Shown here: positions 34,419-43,683 of the stretch, piece by piece | Numbering within the stretch: the stretch's first letter is position 1 | How the letters are laid out: each line of letters begins with the position of its first letter | From: Sphingomonadaceae bacterium | Lineage (GTDB): Bacteria > Pseudomonadota > Alphaproteobacteria > Sphingomonadales > Sphingomonadaceae | Assembly: GCA_016000085.1 (NCBI GenBank) | Contig: JAECRT010000005.1 | Span: forward strand, 1 to 47,492 | Length of the DNA stretch: 47,492 nt | Direction: 5' to 3' | Notes under the pieces: generated by a model | What the model was told of the DNA's origin: nothing | Seen by the model: only the letters and a program-made list of their open reading frames with translations | The model's database searches: none | Translations under genes and position numbers: made by a program

Positions 34419-35947
34419 CACTTGGCGGGGTCGATCCCGCGCGCCGCGACCAACTTGCCCTTGCTGACGAGCAAGTAAGCTATGACTGGAACCAGCTCGA
34501 CGGGCTGCTGAACCGGGCAGCCAATGCGCTGAACAGCCTTAACCTGGCGTCCGAGCGGCGGGTGGCGGTGTTCGCACCCAATAGCGCCGAAACGGTGATT
34601 GCCTATGTCGCCTGCCTGGAGGCGGGGATTTCCAGCGTGCCCGTGAGCTTTCACCTGACCCCTTCGGAAGCGGCCTATATCTTCAAGGATAGTGGCGCGG
34701 TGGCAGTGCTGGTCGGGCCGGAGACAATGGAAGCGGGACTGACCGCCGCTGCGGAGGCCGGCGTTGCGACCGTGATCGGTTGGCGCTGCCCGGATCGCGA
34801 AGGCGTCATTCACTGGGAGGACTGGATCGCGGCTGCGTCCGACGCGGAGCCGGACCCGACCGTAGCGCCGTTGCCGCACCTGCATTACACGTCTGGCACC
34901 ACCGGCCGCCCCAAGGCGACCGAGACGCCGCCGCAATATTTCCCGCGCCTGCCGACCGTGCAGGCGCTGGCGGAGGCAGTGCGTGCGCGCATCACCCCGT
35001 CGCCGGGCATCGTGGTGGGGCCGCTCTACCATACCGGGCCGCTGGGCATGGCGCGCAACGTCTTTGGGGGCATGAGCCTGATTTCCGTCGCGCATTTCGA
35101 CGCGGAAAAGGCGCTGGCGCTGATCGAACTGCACAAGGTCAAGGGATCGGTCATGGTGCCGACCCATTTTCAGCGGCTGCTGGCCCTGCCGCAGGCAGTG
35201 CGGGACAAATATGATGTCTCGAGCATTCAGCGGCTGGCCCATACCGGGGCGGCCTGTCCGCGCGCCGTGAAGCAGGCGATGATCGACTGGTTCGGGCCGG
35301 TGCTGGTGGAAGCATATGGCGGGACCGAGGCCGGGTCGACCACCTTCATCACGTCGCAGGAATGGCTGGAACGGCCGGGATCGGTCGGCAAGGCGCTCGC
35401 CCCGTTCGAGACGGTGATCTATGGCGAGGATGGCGAGCCGGTCGGCCCCGGCGAGATCGGGCAGGTCTATTTCCGCGACACCAGCGGTCATGGCATCGTC
35501 TATCGCGGCGACCCGGAAAAGACCGCCGCCGCCCATATCGCGCCGGGCGTCTTTACGCTCGGCGAGATGGGCTATGTCGATGCCGACGGTTATCTGTTCA
35601 TCACCGACCGCGTGTCCGACATGATCGTGAGCGGCGGGGTGAACATCTATCCGGCGGAATCGGAGCATGTACTGCTGCGCCATCCCAAGGTCGCCGACAT
35701 TGCCGTGGTCGCCGCGCCCAATGCGGAAATGGGCGAGGAAGCGCGCGCGCTGGTCATTCCAACCGACCCCACCGATCCGCCAAGCGCGGAAGAACTGAAT
35801 GCTTTTTGCCGGGAATCGCTGGCGGGATATAAATGCCCGCGCGGCTATGAGATGGTGGACGACATCGGCCGCACCATCATGGGTAAGGTCAACAAGAAGG
35901 CGTTGCGTCAGCGTTTCTGGCCGTCCGACCGGACCATCGGCGGATGA
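34409..35947 (+). CDS. AMP-forming acyl-CoA synthetase
   Basis: 512 aa ANL-superfamily ligase. P-loop 'YTSGTTGRPK' at 160-169, 'AYGGTEAG' adenine loop, hinge/A8 region 'GYLFITDRVSDMIVSGG', and adenylation Lys493 in 'MGKVNKK'. It turns a carboxylic acid, ATP and CoA into an acyl-CoA in the cytosol. Start after AAAGGATATGCC, inside the MFS end. It is the only AMP-forming synthetase in the window, in the LvaE position relative to the kinase set. Confidence 0.93.
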   Translation: MSLTLGGVDPARRDQLALADEQVSYDWNQLDGLLNRAANALNSLNLASERRVAVFAPNSAETVIAYVACLEAGISSVPVSFHLTPSEAAYIFKDSGAVAVLVGPETMEAGLTAAAEAGVATVIGWRCPDREGVIHWEDWIAAASDAEPDPTVAPLPHLHYTSGTTGRPKATETPPQYFPRLPTVQALAEAVRARITPSPGIVVGPLYHTGPLGMARNVFGGMSLISVAHFDAEKALALIELHKVKGSVMVPTHFQRLLALPQAVRDKYDVSSIQRLAHTGAACPRAVKQAMIDWFGPVLVEAYGGTEAGSTTFITSQEWLERPGSVGKALAPFETVIYGEDGEPVGPGEIGQVYFRDTSGHGIVYRGDPEKTAAAHIAPGVFTLGEMGYVDADGYLFITDRVSDMIVSGGVNIYPAESEHVLLRHPKVADIAVVAAPNAEMGEEARALVIPTDPTDPPSAEELNAFCRESLAGYKCPRGYEMVDDIGRTIMGKVNKKALRQRFWPSDRTIGG

Positions 35948-38028
35948 TGCGCCTTCTCGCCCTCTCTCTGCTGGCGCTGCTGGCCGCCTGCACGTCGTCG
36001 GGCGAAGTGCGCCGCGATGGCAGCGACTGGCCGGGTTATGGCGGGATCGACGAAAATCATTACAGCCCGCTGACGGAAATCAACGATCATAATGTCGCCC
36101 GGCTGGGGCTGGCGTGGTCGCGCGACATCAATGATGGTGGCAGCGCCCTGTCCGCGCCGATCGCGGTGGGCGGCATCCTCTACTTCGCATCGAGCTATGG
36201 CCATGTGCGTGCGCTCGATGCTGCGACCGGGCATGAGTTATGGCATGTCGACCTGAAGGCATGGGAGACGGCGGGCCACAAGATGCGCGCCGCGTGGGGC
36301 ATACGTGGCCTTGCTTATGATGGTGGCAAGGTTTTCGTCGGCACGGTCGATGGCCGGTTGACCGCTATCAACGCGCGTTCGGGGCATGTCGCATGGAGCG
36401 TGATGACCGTCGGCAAGGACGACGAACGCTACATCAGCGGCGCGCCATGGGTGTTCAAGGGCAAGGTGCTGATAGGCCATGGCGGCGCGGATTTCGCGCC
36501 GGTCCGGGGATATGTGACGGCCTATGACCAGCAGACCGGCAAGCAATTATGGCGCTTCCATACCGTGCCGGGCGATCCATCGCTGGGGTTCGAGAACAAG
36601 ACCATGGCGATGGCGGCCAAGACCTGGACCGGCGAGTGGTGGAAATATGGCGGCGGCGGCACGGCGTGGAATGCCATGGCATACGACCCCAAATATAATC
36701 GCATCTATATCGGCGTGGGCAATGGCGCGCCGTGGAACCAGAAGATCCGCAGCCCGCAAGGCGGCGACAACCTGTTCCTCTGTTCCGTCGTCGCGCTGGA
36801 TGCCGACACCGGGGAATATGTCTGGCACTACCAGACCAATCCGGGCGAGACGTGGGACTTTAATAGCGCCATGGACATGGAACTGGCGCGGCTGAAAATT
36901 GATGGGCAGGAGCGCGACGTGCTGATGCACGCGCCCAAGAATGGCTTTTTCTACGTCATCGACCGCGCCACCGGAAAGCTGATTTCGGCGCGCAATATCG
37001 TGCCGGTCAACTGGGCCAGCGGCATCGACATCAAGAGCGGTCGGCCGATCGAAAATCCTGCCGCGCGCTACCCCGGCGGCAAGGCGGCGATCGTCTACCC
37101 ATCCCCCTTTGGCGCGCATAACATCGAGGCGATGTCCTATAATCCGGGTAGTGGGCTGGTCTACATCCCCACCATGGATCAAGGCCGCGTCTATATCGAC
37201 CCGGCGGAGCCGTTGAAGGGCTGGAAGCATCTGGACGGGCAGCGGATCAGCGTCGGCACCGGCGCACCGCCCCCTGGCGTCGTGCCGGATCGCAAGGCGA
37301 CCAGCTTCCTGCTCGCATGGAACCCGGTGACGCAGAAAGAGGCATGGCGCATAGCCATGCCCGGCCTGCGCGGCGGCGGCGGCACGGCGACGACAGCGGG
37401 CAATTTGTTGTTTCAGGGCAATGCGGGCGGCAAGTTCGTCGCCTATGCAGCGAATAGCGGAAAACCGCTCTGGTCGTTCGATGCGCAGACATCCGTCATG
37501 GCCCAGCCGATCAGCTATCGTACGCGTGGGGAACAATATGTCACGATCATCGCCGGATCGCGCTTTCCCAGCGCCATCGGCCTGCCGCGCGAATGGAATT
37601 ACCGCACGCAGCAGTGGCGCGTCCTGACGTTCAAGCTGGATGGCAAGGCAGCCCTGCCCCCCGCAACGCCGATGGAAACGCCGGTGATCGACATCCCCGA
37701 TTTCAAAATCGATCCTGCCACGGCGGCGGCCGGCGCGACCGTCTATGGCCAGCGTTGCTCCATCTGCCATGGGGCCAATGGCGTATCGGGCGGAGCCGCG
37801 CCCGACCTGCTCCAGTCCGGCGTGCCGGTCGACACCGACAGCTTCAAGAGCGTGCTGCACGACGGCGTGCTGCGCGAGCGGGGGATGCCGCGTTTCGAAG
37901 AACTGACCGATGCGGACATCGCCGGTCTCGAGCATTATTTTCGCCAACGCGCCCGCGAGGTGCTGGCCGCGCAGGTCGCGCGCCAGCCGGGCGCTCAAAC
38001 AGATAGAGGCTTGCATGAAGGTGAATGA
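35944..38028 (+). CDS. PQQ-dependent quinohaemoprotein alcohol dehydrogenase, lipoprotein
   Basis: 694 aa. Lipoprotein signal 'LLALLAAC' with Cys16, an eight-bladed PQQ propeller (e.g. 'GTVDGRLTAINARSGHVAW', 'GETWDFNSAMD' with candidate catalytic Asp) and a C-terminal cytochrome c domain: C605-S-I-C608-H609, axial Met648. It oxidises an alcohol outside the cytosol and passes electrons to a cytochrome. The adjacent Cys-Cys disulfide near the PQQ site of classical enzymes is missing; that stretch reads 'HKMRAAWGIRGLA'. ATGA overlap with the synthetase. PQQ synthesis genes are not in the window. Confidence 0.93.
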   Translation: MMRLLALSLLALLAACTSSGEVRRDGSDWPGYGGIDENHYSPLTEINDHNVARLGLAWSRDINDGGSALSAPIAVGGILYFASSYGHVRALDAATGHELWHVDLKAWETAGHKMRAAWGIRGLAYDGGKVFVGTVDGRLTAINARSGHVAWSVMTVGKDDERYISGAPWVFKGKVLIGHGGADFAPVRGYVTAYDQQTGKQLWRFHTVPGDPSLGFENKTMAMAAKTWTGEWWKYGGGGTAWNAMAYDPKYNRIYIGVGNGAPWNQKIRSPQGGDNLFLCSVVALDADTGEYVWHYQTNPGETWDFNSAMDMELARLKIDGQERDVLMHAPKNGFFYVIDRATGKLISARNIVPVNWASGIDIKSGRPIENPAARYPGGKAAIVYPSPFGAHNIEAMSYNPGSGLVYIPTMDQGRVYIDPAEPLKGWKHLDGQRISVGTGAPPPGVVPDRKATSFLLAWNPVTQKEAWRIAMPGLRGGGGTATTAGNLLFQGNAGGKFVAYAANSGKPLWSFDAQTSVMAQPISYRTRGEQYVTIIAGSRFPSAIGLPREWNYRTQQWRVLTFKLDGKAALPPATPMETPVIDIPDFKIDPATAAAGATVYGQRCSICHGANGVSGGAAPDLLQSGVPVDTDSFKSVLHDGVLRERGMPRFEELTDADIAGLEHYFRQRAREVLAAQVARQPGAQTDRGLHEGE

Positions 38029-40093
38029 CGTCGTCAGCTATGCGGTAGAGGGCGCGATCGCGGTCATCACCGTCGATTCCCCGCCGGTCAACGCCCTGTC
38101 CAATGCTGTGCGGCAAGGGATAGCGGGCGCAGTGCAGGTCGCCATCGGCGATGCGGAGGTCGGCGCGATGGTGCTGATTTGCGAAGGACGCACGTTCTTT
38201 GCCGGTGCGGACATCACCGAATTCGGCAAGCCGCAGGTCGAACCGTCGCTGCGCAACCTGCAACTGGTGCTGGAAAATGCGACCAAGCCGATCATCGCGG
38301 CAATCCATGGCACAGCGCTGGGCGGTGGCCTCGAACTGGCGCTGGTCGCGCATTATCGCATCGCCGTGCCATCGGCCAAATGCGGGCTACCCGAAGTCAA
38401 TCTGGGGCTGTTGCCCGGCGCTGGCGGCACGCAGCGACTGCCGCGCATCGTTGGCATAGCCAAAGCGCTAGAGATGGTGACGAGCGGCGCGCCGATTTCA
38501 TCAAAGGCCGCCAAGGAGGCCGGCCTGGTCGATGAACTGGCAGGCGAAGGCCAGTTGCGCGCCGACGCCATCGCCTTTGCCCAGCGCGTGCTGGACGAAA
38601 AGCGCCCGCTGCTCAAGGTGCGCGACCGCACCGACCGGCTGGACGAAGCGCGCGGCAAGCCGGAGATTTTTGCAGACTTCCGCAAGGCGAACGCACGCAA
38701 ATTCCGGGGCTTTCTGGCTCCGGAATATAATATCCGCTGCGTCGAAGCGACGCTGGTCGATCAGCCCTTTGACGATGCACTGATTTATGAACGGTCGCTG
38801 TTCAACGAATTGATGGCCGACAGCCAGTCCGCCGCGCAGCGGCATGTCTTTTTTGCCGAGCGGCAGGCGGCTAAGGTCGACGGTCTGCCGGCCGATACGG
38901 CGACGCTACCGATCAAGAAGGTCGGCGTGATCGGTGCTGGCACGATGGGCGGCGGCATTGCGATGAACTTCGCCAATGTCGGCATTCCGGTCACGATCGT
39001 GGAAAGCAATGAAGAAGCGCTGTTCCGCGGCCTGCGCATCATTCGCGGCAATTATGAAACGACCGCCGCCAAAGGCAAGATGAAGGCGGAGGATGTCGAT
39101 ACGCGCATGGGCCTGCTGACCGGATCGGTCGCAATGGACGATCTGGCCGATTGCGACCTCATCATCGAGGCGGTGTTCGAGCAGATCGACGTCAAGCGCG
39201 AGGTGTTCGGCAAGCTGGATGCGATCGCCAAGCCGGGCGCGATATTGGCGACCAACACCAGCTATCTCGACATTGACGACATCGCCGCCGCGACGAAGCG
39301 GCCTGCCGATGTGGTGGGCCTGCACTTCTTCTCACCCGCCAATGTCATGAAGCTGCTGGAAGTCGTGCGCACCAAGGACACCCGGCCCGACATCGTCGTC
39401 ACCACGATGAAGCTGGCCAAGACGATCGGCAAGATCGGCGTGCTGGTCGGCAATGGCTTTGGCTTTGTCGGCAACCGCATATTGGCCGCCCGGAACACCC
39501 AGGCGGACCAGCTGGTGCTGGAAGGCGCGACGCCATGGGCGGTGGACAAGGTGCTGTATGATTTCGGCTTTGCCATGGGGCATTTCCAGATGCGCGATCT
39601 GGTGGGGCTGGACGTGGGCTGGAACCCCAAGGCTACCAGCTCCGCCAATGTCCGCGAAATCCTGAACGAAATGGGGCGGCATGGGCAGAAAACGCGCGGC
39701 GGCTATTATGATTATGACGAAAAGCGCGCACAGACCCCCTCGCCCGTCGCGATGCAGGTGATCGAGGATTTCGCCGCGAAACAGGGCATCGCCCGGCGTG
39801 ATGTGAGCGATCAGGAAATTCAGGATCGCATCCTGTTCGCTATGGTCAATGAAGGCGCGCGCATCTTGGACGAGGGCATCGCAGCACGGGCGTCGGACGT
39901 CGATATCGTGTGGATCACGGGCTATGGTTGGCCCAAATATCGCGGCGGGCCGATGTTCTGGGCCGACCTGCAAGGGTTGCCGGTCGTGCTGGACAAGCTG
40001 CGGGCGCTGCAAGCCGCCCATGGCGACGCATTCGCGCCTTCCCCGCTGATCGAGCGGCTGGCGGCGCAAGGCAAGGGATTCAAGGACGCATGA
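38015..40093 (+). CDS. Enoyl-CoA hydratase / 3-hydroxyacyl-CoA dehydrogenase fusion
   Basis: 692 aa bifunctional beta-oxidation protein (FadB/FadJ/MFE-1 type). N-terminal crotonase domain with 'GTALGGGLELAL' and 'LPEVNLGLLPGAGGTQRL', both catalytic Glu present. NAD-binding dehydrogenase domain from about residue 303 with 'GVIGAGTMGGGIAMNFA', followed by the C-terminal helical repeats ('YGWPKYRGGPMFWAD'). It performs hydration and oxidation on the same intermediate. Start after AGAGG, 14 bases inside the PQQ gene end; stop overlaps the next start. Confidence 0.94.
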   Translation: MKVNDVVSYAVEGAIAVITVDSPPVNALSNAVRQGIAGAVQVAIGDAEVGAMVLICEGRTFFAGADITEFGKPQVEPSLRNLQLVLENATKPIIAAIHGTALGGGLELALVAHYRIAVPSAKCGLPEVNLGLLPGAGGTQRLPRIVGIAKALEMVTSGAPISSKAAKEAGLVDELAGEGQLRADAIAFAQRVLDEKRPLLKVRDRTDRLDEARGKPEIFADFRKANARKFRGFLAPEYNIRCVEATLVDQPFDDALIYERSLFNELMADSQSAAQRHVFFAERQAAKVDGLPADTATLPIKKVGVIGAGTMGGGIAMNFANVGIPVTIVESNEEALFRGLRIIRGNYETTAAKGKMKAEDVDTRMGLLTGSVAMDDLADCDLIIEAVFEQIDVKREVFGKLDAIAKPGAILATNTSYLDIDDIAAATKRPADVVGLHFFSPANVMKLLEVVRTKDTRPDIVVTTMKLAKTIGKIGVLVGNGFGFVGNRILAARNTQADQLVLEGATPWAVDKVLYDFGFAMGHFQMRDLVGLDVGWNPKATSSANVREILNEMGRHGQKTRGGYYDYDEKRAQTPSPVAMQVIEDFAAKQGIARRDVSDQEIQDRILFAMVNEGARILDEGIAARASDVDIVWITGYGWPKYRGGPMFWADLQGLPVVLDKLRALQAAHGDAFAPSPLIERLAAQGKGFKDA

Positions 40094-41241
40094 TGCAAGG
40101 CAACACAATCGCCGTCACCGGCGTGGGCGAAACCGCTTTCTTGCGCAAGGGCGAGGAAAGCGTGATGCATATGATGACGCGCGCCAGCCTAGCCGCCATC
40201 ACCGACGCCGGACTGAAGCCGACGGACATAGACGGCTATGTCAGCAACAAATATGCGGGCCATCCGTCCGAGGAAGTCGCCTATGCCATTGGTGCGGGCG
40301 AACGACGCTTCACAGCGGTCGCGGATACGGCGGGCGGCACGGCGACCACGGGCGACGCGTTGCGGCTGGCGCAACTGGCGATCGAGGCCGGGTTGGCGCG
40401 CCATGTGCTGGTGCCTTACGCGATCCGATCGACCAAGCCGGGCGGCGTCTATGGCTTTCATGCGCGTGAGCCGCAAAAGGCGGGTCTGGAAATGCCGGTC
40501 GGCTTCTTTGGCCAGCCCACCTATTTCGCGACCATGGCCAACCGCTATGCCCATGAATTCGGCATGAGCGAGGAAGAACTGGCGGCGGTGGCGATCACCT
40601 ATCGCGCCTGGGCCGCCATCACGCCCCATGCCCAGCGGCGCGAGGCCATGGATCTGGAGGGCTATCGGCAAAGCCCGATGATCTCCACCCCGTTGCGGGT
40701 CGCCGACTGTTGCCTGACCACCGATGCGGGCTGTGCTTATGTGGTGAGCTCGACGGAAGCGGCGCGTGACCTGCCGCACCCGGTGGTCGCCGTGCAGGGC
40801 GTGGGGATCGGCTATAATAATTATCCCCATGGCGTGCTGTTTTCGCAAAAGCCCAGCACGTTCGATTATCCCGGCTGGGAGTCGGCGGCGCAAGCCTATG
40901 CGATGGCGGGGGTCGACCCCAAGGATCTGGATCTGGCACAGGTTTATGACGGCTTTTCCATTTCCGCGCTGGTCCAGACCGAGATGCTGGGATTGTGCGA
41001 GCGAGGCGAAGGCGCGCGTTTCTATGCTGCGGGCCATGCGATGCCGGGCGGCAAGATGCCCATCAACACGAGCGGGGGTCATATGTCGGGCGGCTATGTG
41101 CCGGGCATCAACCTGCTGATCGAAGGCGTGCGCCAGTTGCGCGGGCAGGAAGGCGAGCGCCAAGTGCCGGACGCGCGGCTGTGCGCGGTCGCGGGCCTTG
41201 GCGGCAACAATCATTCCACCACTATCCTGGCGAGGATCTGA
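40090..41241 (+). CDS. Thiolase-fold lipid-transfer protein (Ltp2/SCP-x-like, probable aldolase)
   Basis: 383 aa, thiolase superfamily. At the position of the usual nucleophilic Cys it reads 'ADTAGGTATTG' (78-88) with no Cys, so ordinary thiolysis is unlikely. It keeps 'LAQVYDGFSIS' and 'GGHMSGGYVPG'. Proteins of this type paired with a DUF35 protein include Ltp2, the retro-aldolase of steroid side-chain degradation; the next gene here is a DUF35 protein 2 bases on. So a C-C bond-cleaving aldolase complex is the best guess. ATGA overlap with the preceding fusion gene. Confidence 0.88.
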   Translation: MMQGNTIAVTGVGETAFLRKGEESVMHMMTRASLAAITDAGLKPTDIDGYVSNKYAGHPSEEVAYAIGAGERRFTAVADTAGGTATTGDALRLAQLAIEAGLARHVLVPYAIRSTKPGGVYGFHAREPQKAGLEMPVGFFGQPTYFATMANRYAHEFGMSEEELAAVAITYRAWAAITPHAQRREAMDLEGYRQSPMISTPLRVADCCLTTDAGCAYVVSSTEAARDLPHPVVAVQGVGIGYNNYPHGVLFSQKPSTFDYPGWESAAQAYAMAGVDPKDLDLAQVYDGFSISALVQTEMLGLCERGEGARFYAAGHAMPGGKMPINTSGGHMSGGYVPGINLLIEGVRQLRGQEGERQVPDARLCAVAGLGGNNHSTTILARI

Positions 41242-41243
41242 CC

Positions 41244-41660
41244 ATGGGCATCCCCCTCTACCCCGTGCATCTGGAAGATCCTCTGTTTCAGGGGTTCTAC
41301 GATGGGCTGGACGCAGGCGAACTGCGCATCACCGCCGACGCGGAAACGGGCGAATGGGTCTGGTATCCGCCCGAGGTCGTGCCCGGCAAACCCGACGCCG
41401 TGCTGGAATGGCGAACGGTGTCGGGCGAGGGCAAGGCCTATACCTACACCACTGTCGTGCGCAGCCTGCTGCCCGGCGACCATAAGGCGGAAGTACCGTA
41501 CACCGTCATCCTGTTCGAGCCGGACGACGCGCCGGGCGTCCGCGTGGCGGGCATATTGGTGGACGACGAGGGCGTGGAACCGGCTTGCGACATGCGTTTG
41601 CGCTTTCGGCCCGTTGATGCGGGGGATCATCGCATTCCCGGCTTTGCGCCGGTGCGCTGA
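41244..41660 (+). CDS. DUF35 OB-fold acyl-CoA-associated protein without zinc ribbon
   Basis: 138 aa. The OB-fold core is recognisable ('EWRTVSGEGKAYTYTTVVRS', 'VPYTVILFEPDDAPGVRVAG'). Typical members have a rubredoxin-like zinc ribbon with four Cys before this; here that stretch ('ADAETGEWVWYPPEVVPGKP') has none, and the only Cys of the protein is residue 115. It presumably forms a complex with the Ltp2-like protein. Starts after GAGGA. Confidence 0.88.
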   Translation: MGIPLYPVHLEDPLFQGFYDGLDAGELRITADAETGEWVWYPPEVVPGKPDAVLEWRTVSGEGKAYTYTTVVRSLLPGDHKAEVPYTVILFEPDDAPGVRVAGILVDDEGVEPACDMRLRFRPVDAGDHRIPGFAPVR

Positions 41661-41664
41661 GAAG

Positions 41665-42699
41665 ATGTTCGATCGGCGCGAAATATTGCTGGGCGGAACT
41701 GCCCTGGCGCTGGCTGGATGTGCCGGCGGCGGCGCGCTGCAACGTCCCGCCACACTCGCGCCGCTGAGGCCGGAAGATTTCACGCCAGTTATCAGCGGCC
41801 TCGACCATGCGGAGGGCGCAGCGACGAGTCCCGACGGGCGGCTGTTCCTGTCCAATGGCGGCGGCGCTATCGGTATATTGGAACGGGACGGCGCGTTGCG
41901 ACAGGTTGGGCGGCCGTTGATGCCGACCGGCGTGGCGGTGGATGCGCGCGGTCGGGTCATCATTGCCAATATGGGCCTGCTCAATGGCGGGCCGGGGTCG
42001 CTCCAACGGGTCGATGTTCACACCGGCACGGTCGAAACGCTGGTCGATAATCTGGAGGGGCGCGCGCTGGTCGCCTCCAACGGCCCGGTCGCCGCACGTG
42101 ACGGGACGCTCTATTGCACGCATAGCAGTTGGGGGCCGGTCGCCAATATCGGCACGACGACCGCCGCTGGCTTCATCTACAAGGTCGCGCCCGATGGCGG
42201 CGCGTCGATCGTCGCGCGTGACCTGCGCGGCGCGAACGGTCTGGCCCTTTCTCCCGACGAACGCCACCTCTATTGCGCGCTGACGGCGGAAGGCCGCATC
42301 CGCCGATGGCGCAGGATGGCCGATGGCACGCTGAGCGATCCACAGGATTTTGGCCCGCCACTGGGCGGCGTGACACCGGATCAGGGCATCAAGGCGATCC
42401 TGGCCCTGCCGCCGGAAGAACGCGCCGACCTGGGCTATTGCGACGGCATTGCGTTCGATCGGGCGGGCAATTTGTGGATCACATTGCCCTTTGCCAACCG
42501 CATCGTCGCGCTAACCCCCGATGGACGCAAGGTCGACATCGTCCATGATCCCGACGGACGGATGATCGCCACGCCCACCAACCTGTGTTGGGGCGGCGCG
42601 GATCTGCGCACGCTTTATGTCGTGTCGCGGGCCAAAGGCATGATCGTCAGCGCGCGGACCACCGTAGCGGGTGCGCCGCTGGCCAATTGGCCCGCCTGA
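41665..42699 (+). CDS. SMP-30/gluconolactonase-like exported lipoprotein
   Basis: 344 aa six-bladed propeller of the SMP-30 family. N-terminus 'MFDRREILLGGTALALAGC' has twin arginines and a lipobox ending at Cys19, so a Tat-exported lipoprotein. 'DHAEGAATSPDGRLFLSNGG', 'LRGANGLALSPDERHLYCA' and 'CDGIAFDRAGNLWIT' are blade motifs bearing likely metal ligands. The family hydrolyses lactones; a lactone from the PQQ dehydrogenase is one possible substrate. Last gene of the ten-gene operon; weak ribosome site. Confidence 0.87.
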   Translation: MFDRREILLGGTALALAGCAGGGALQRPATLAPLRPEDFTPVISGLDHAEGAATSPDGRLFLSNGGGAIGILERDGALRQVGRPLMPTGVAVDARGRVIIANMGLLNGGPGSLQRVDVHTGTVETLVDNLEGRALVASNGPVAARDGTLYCTHSSWGPVANIGTTTAAGFIYKVAPDGGASIVARDLRGANGLALSPDERHLYCALTAEGRIRRWRRMADGTLSDPQDFGPPLGGVTPDQGIKAILALPPEERADLGYCDGIAFDRAGNLWITLPFANRIVALTPDGRKVDIVHDPDGRMIATPTNLCWGGADLRTLYVVSRAKGMIVSARTTVAGAPLANWPA

Positions 42700-42702
42700 A
42701 CG

Positions 42703-43680
42703 TCAGGCGATTTCGACCACGACCTTGCCCAGCGCCTTGCGATCCATCACCCAGCGGATCGCGGCAGCGGCCTCCTCAAGCGGGAAGCGATGGCTGATTT
42801 CCGGTCGCAGCGCGCCTTGTGCATACCAATCGTATAGCTGCGCGAGATTGGCGGCGTGCGCAGCCCCTTCCCGCGTCAGGAACGCGCCCCAGAAGACGCC
42901 GATGATCGCGGCACCCTTGACCAGCGGCAGGTTGAGCGGGATCGCGGGAATATCGCCAGCGGCAAAGCCCACGACCAAATAGCGTCCATCCCATGCCATC
43001 GCGCGAAAGGCCGGATCGGCCAGTGCGCCGCCGACCGGATCGAACACCACGTCCACGCCCCGACCATCGGTCAATGTCTTGAGCGCGCTCTTCAGATCAT
43101 CCTGGCCATAGTCGATCAGGTCATCCGCGCCATGCGCGCGCGCCAGCGCCAGCTTTTCCGGCGATGAAGCCGCCGCGATCACCCGCGCACCCATCTGCTT
43201 GCCGATCTCGACCGCCGCCAGTCCCACGCCGCCAGCCGCACCCAGCACCAGCAGCGTTTCGCCTGGTTGTAAACGGCCCCGCTGTTTCAGCGCGTGCAGC
43301 GCGGTGCCATAAACCATGGTGAAGCCCGACGCGATGTCGAACGGCATGGCATCGGGAATGAGGAAACAGCGGGTCGCATCCTTCACGACCTGTTCGGCAA
43401 AACCGCCCCATGTGGTCATCGCGGCGACCCTGTCACCGGGTTTAAAGGCGGTGACCCCGTCGCCCACTGCCTCGACCACGCCTGCCGCTTCGCTGCCGGG
43501 GGTGAAAGGCAATGGCGGCTTGGTCTGGTAGAGATTGCGGATAATGAGGCTGTCGGGGAAATTGACGCTGGCCGCCTTCACCCGCAACAATAACTCGCCC
43601 GGCCCCGGCTGCGGTGTCTGTACATCACGCAGGACCAGCGTTTCAGGCAGGCCATGCACCTCGCACATCAGCGCCCGCAT
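42703..43680 (-). CDS. NADPH:quinone oxidoreductase-type MDR protein
   Basis: 325 aa zinc-free medium-chain dehydrogenase. 'ASVNFPDSLIIRNLYQ' (37-52), 'GSEAAGVVEAVG' and the Rossmann loop 'GAAGGVGLAAVEIG' (147-160) are typical of the QOR/crotonyl-reductase-like branch. It reduces a quinone or enone with NADPH. It begins 3 bases after the NTF2-like stop and converges on the SMP-30 gene, again with 3 bases between. Confidence 0.9.
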   Translation of the reverse strand: MRALMCEVHGLPETLVLRDVQTPQPGPGELLLRVKAASVNFPDSLIIRNLYQTKPPLPFTPGSEAAGVVEAVGDGVTAFKPGDRVAAMTTWGGFAEQVVKDATRCFLIPDAMPFDIASGFTMVYGTALHALKQRGRLQPGETLLVLGAAGGVGLAAVEIGKQMGARVIAAASSPEKLALARAHGADDLIDYGQDDLKSALKTLTDGRGVDVVFDPVGGALADPAFRAMAWDGRYLVVGFAAGDIPAIPLNLPLVKGAAIIGVFWGAFLTREGAAHAANLAQLYDWYAQGALRPEISHRFPLEEAAAAIRWVMDRKALGKVVVEIA

Positions 43681-43683
43681 GGA

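Noticed and set aside
36547..38016. Long minus-strand open frame across the PQQ dehydrogenase
   Set aside because: Antisense to clear propeller and haem motifs; composition is Arg/Ala/Asp-rich without a recognisable domain.
40090..41241. Ordinary thiolase
   Set aside because: The nucleophilic Cys position carries no Cys, and a DUF35 partner follows.
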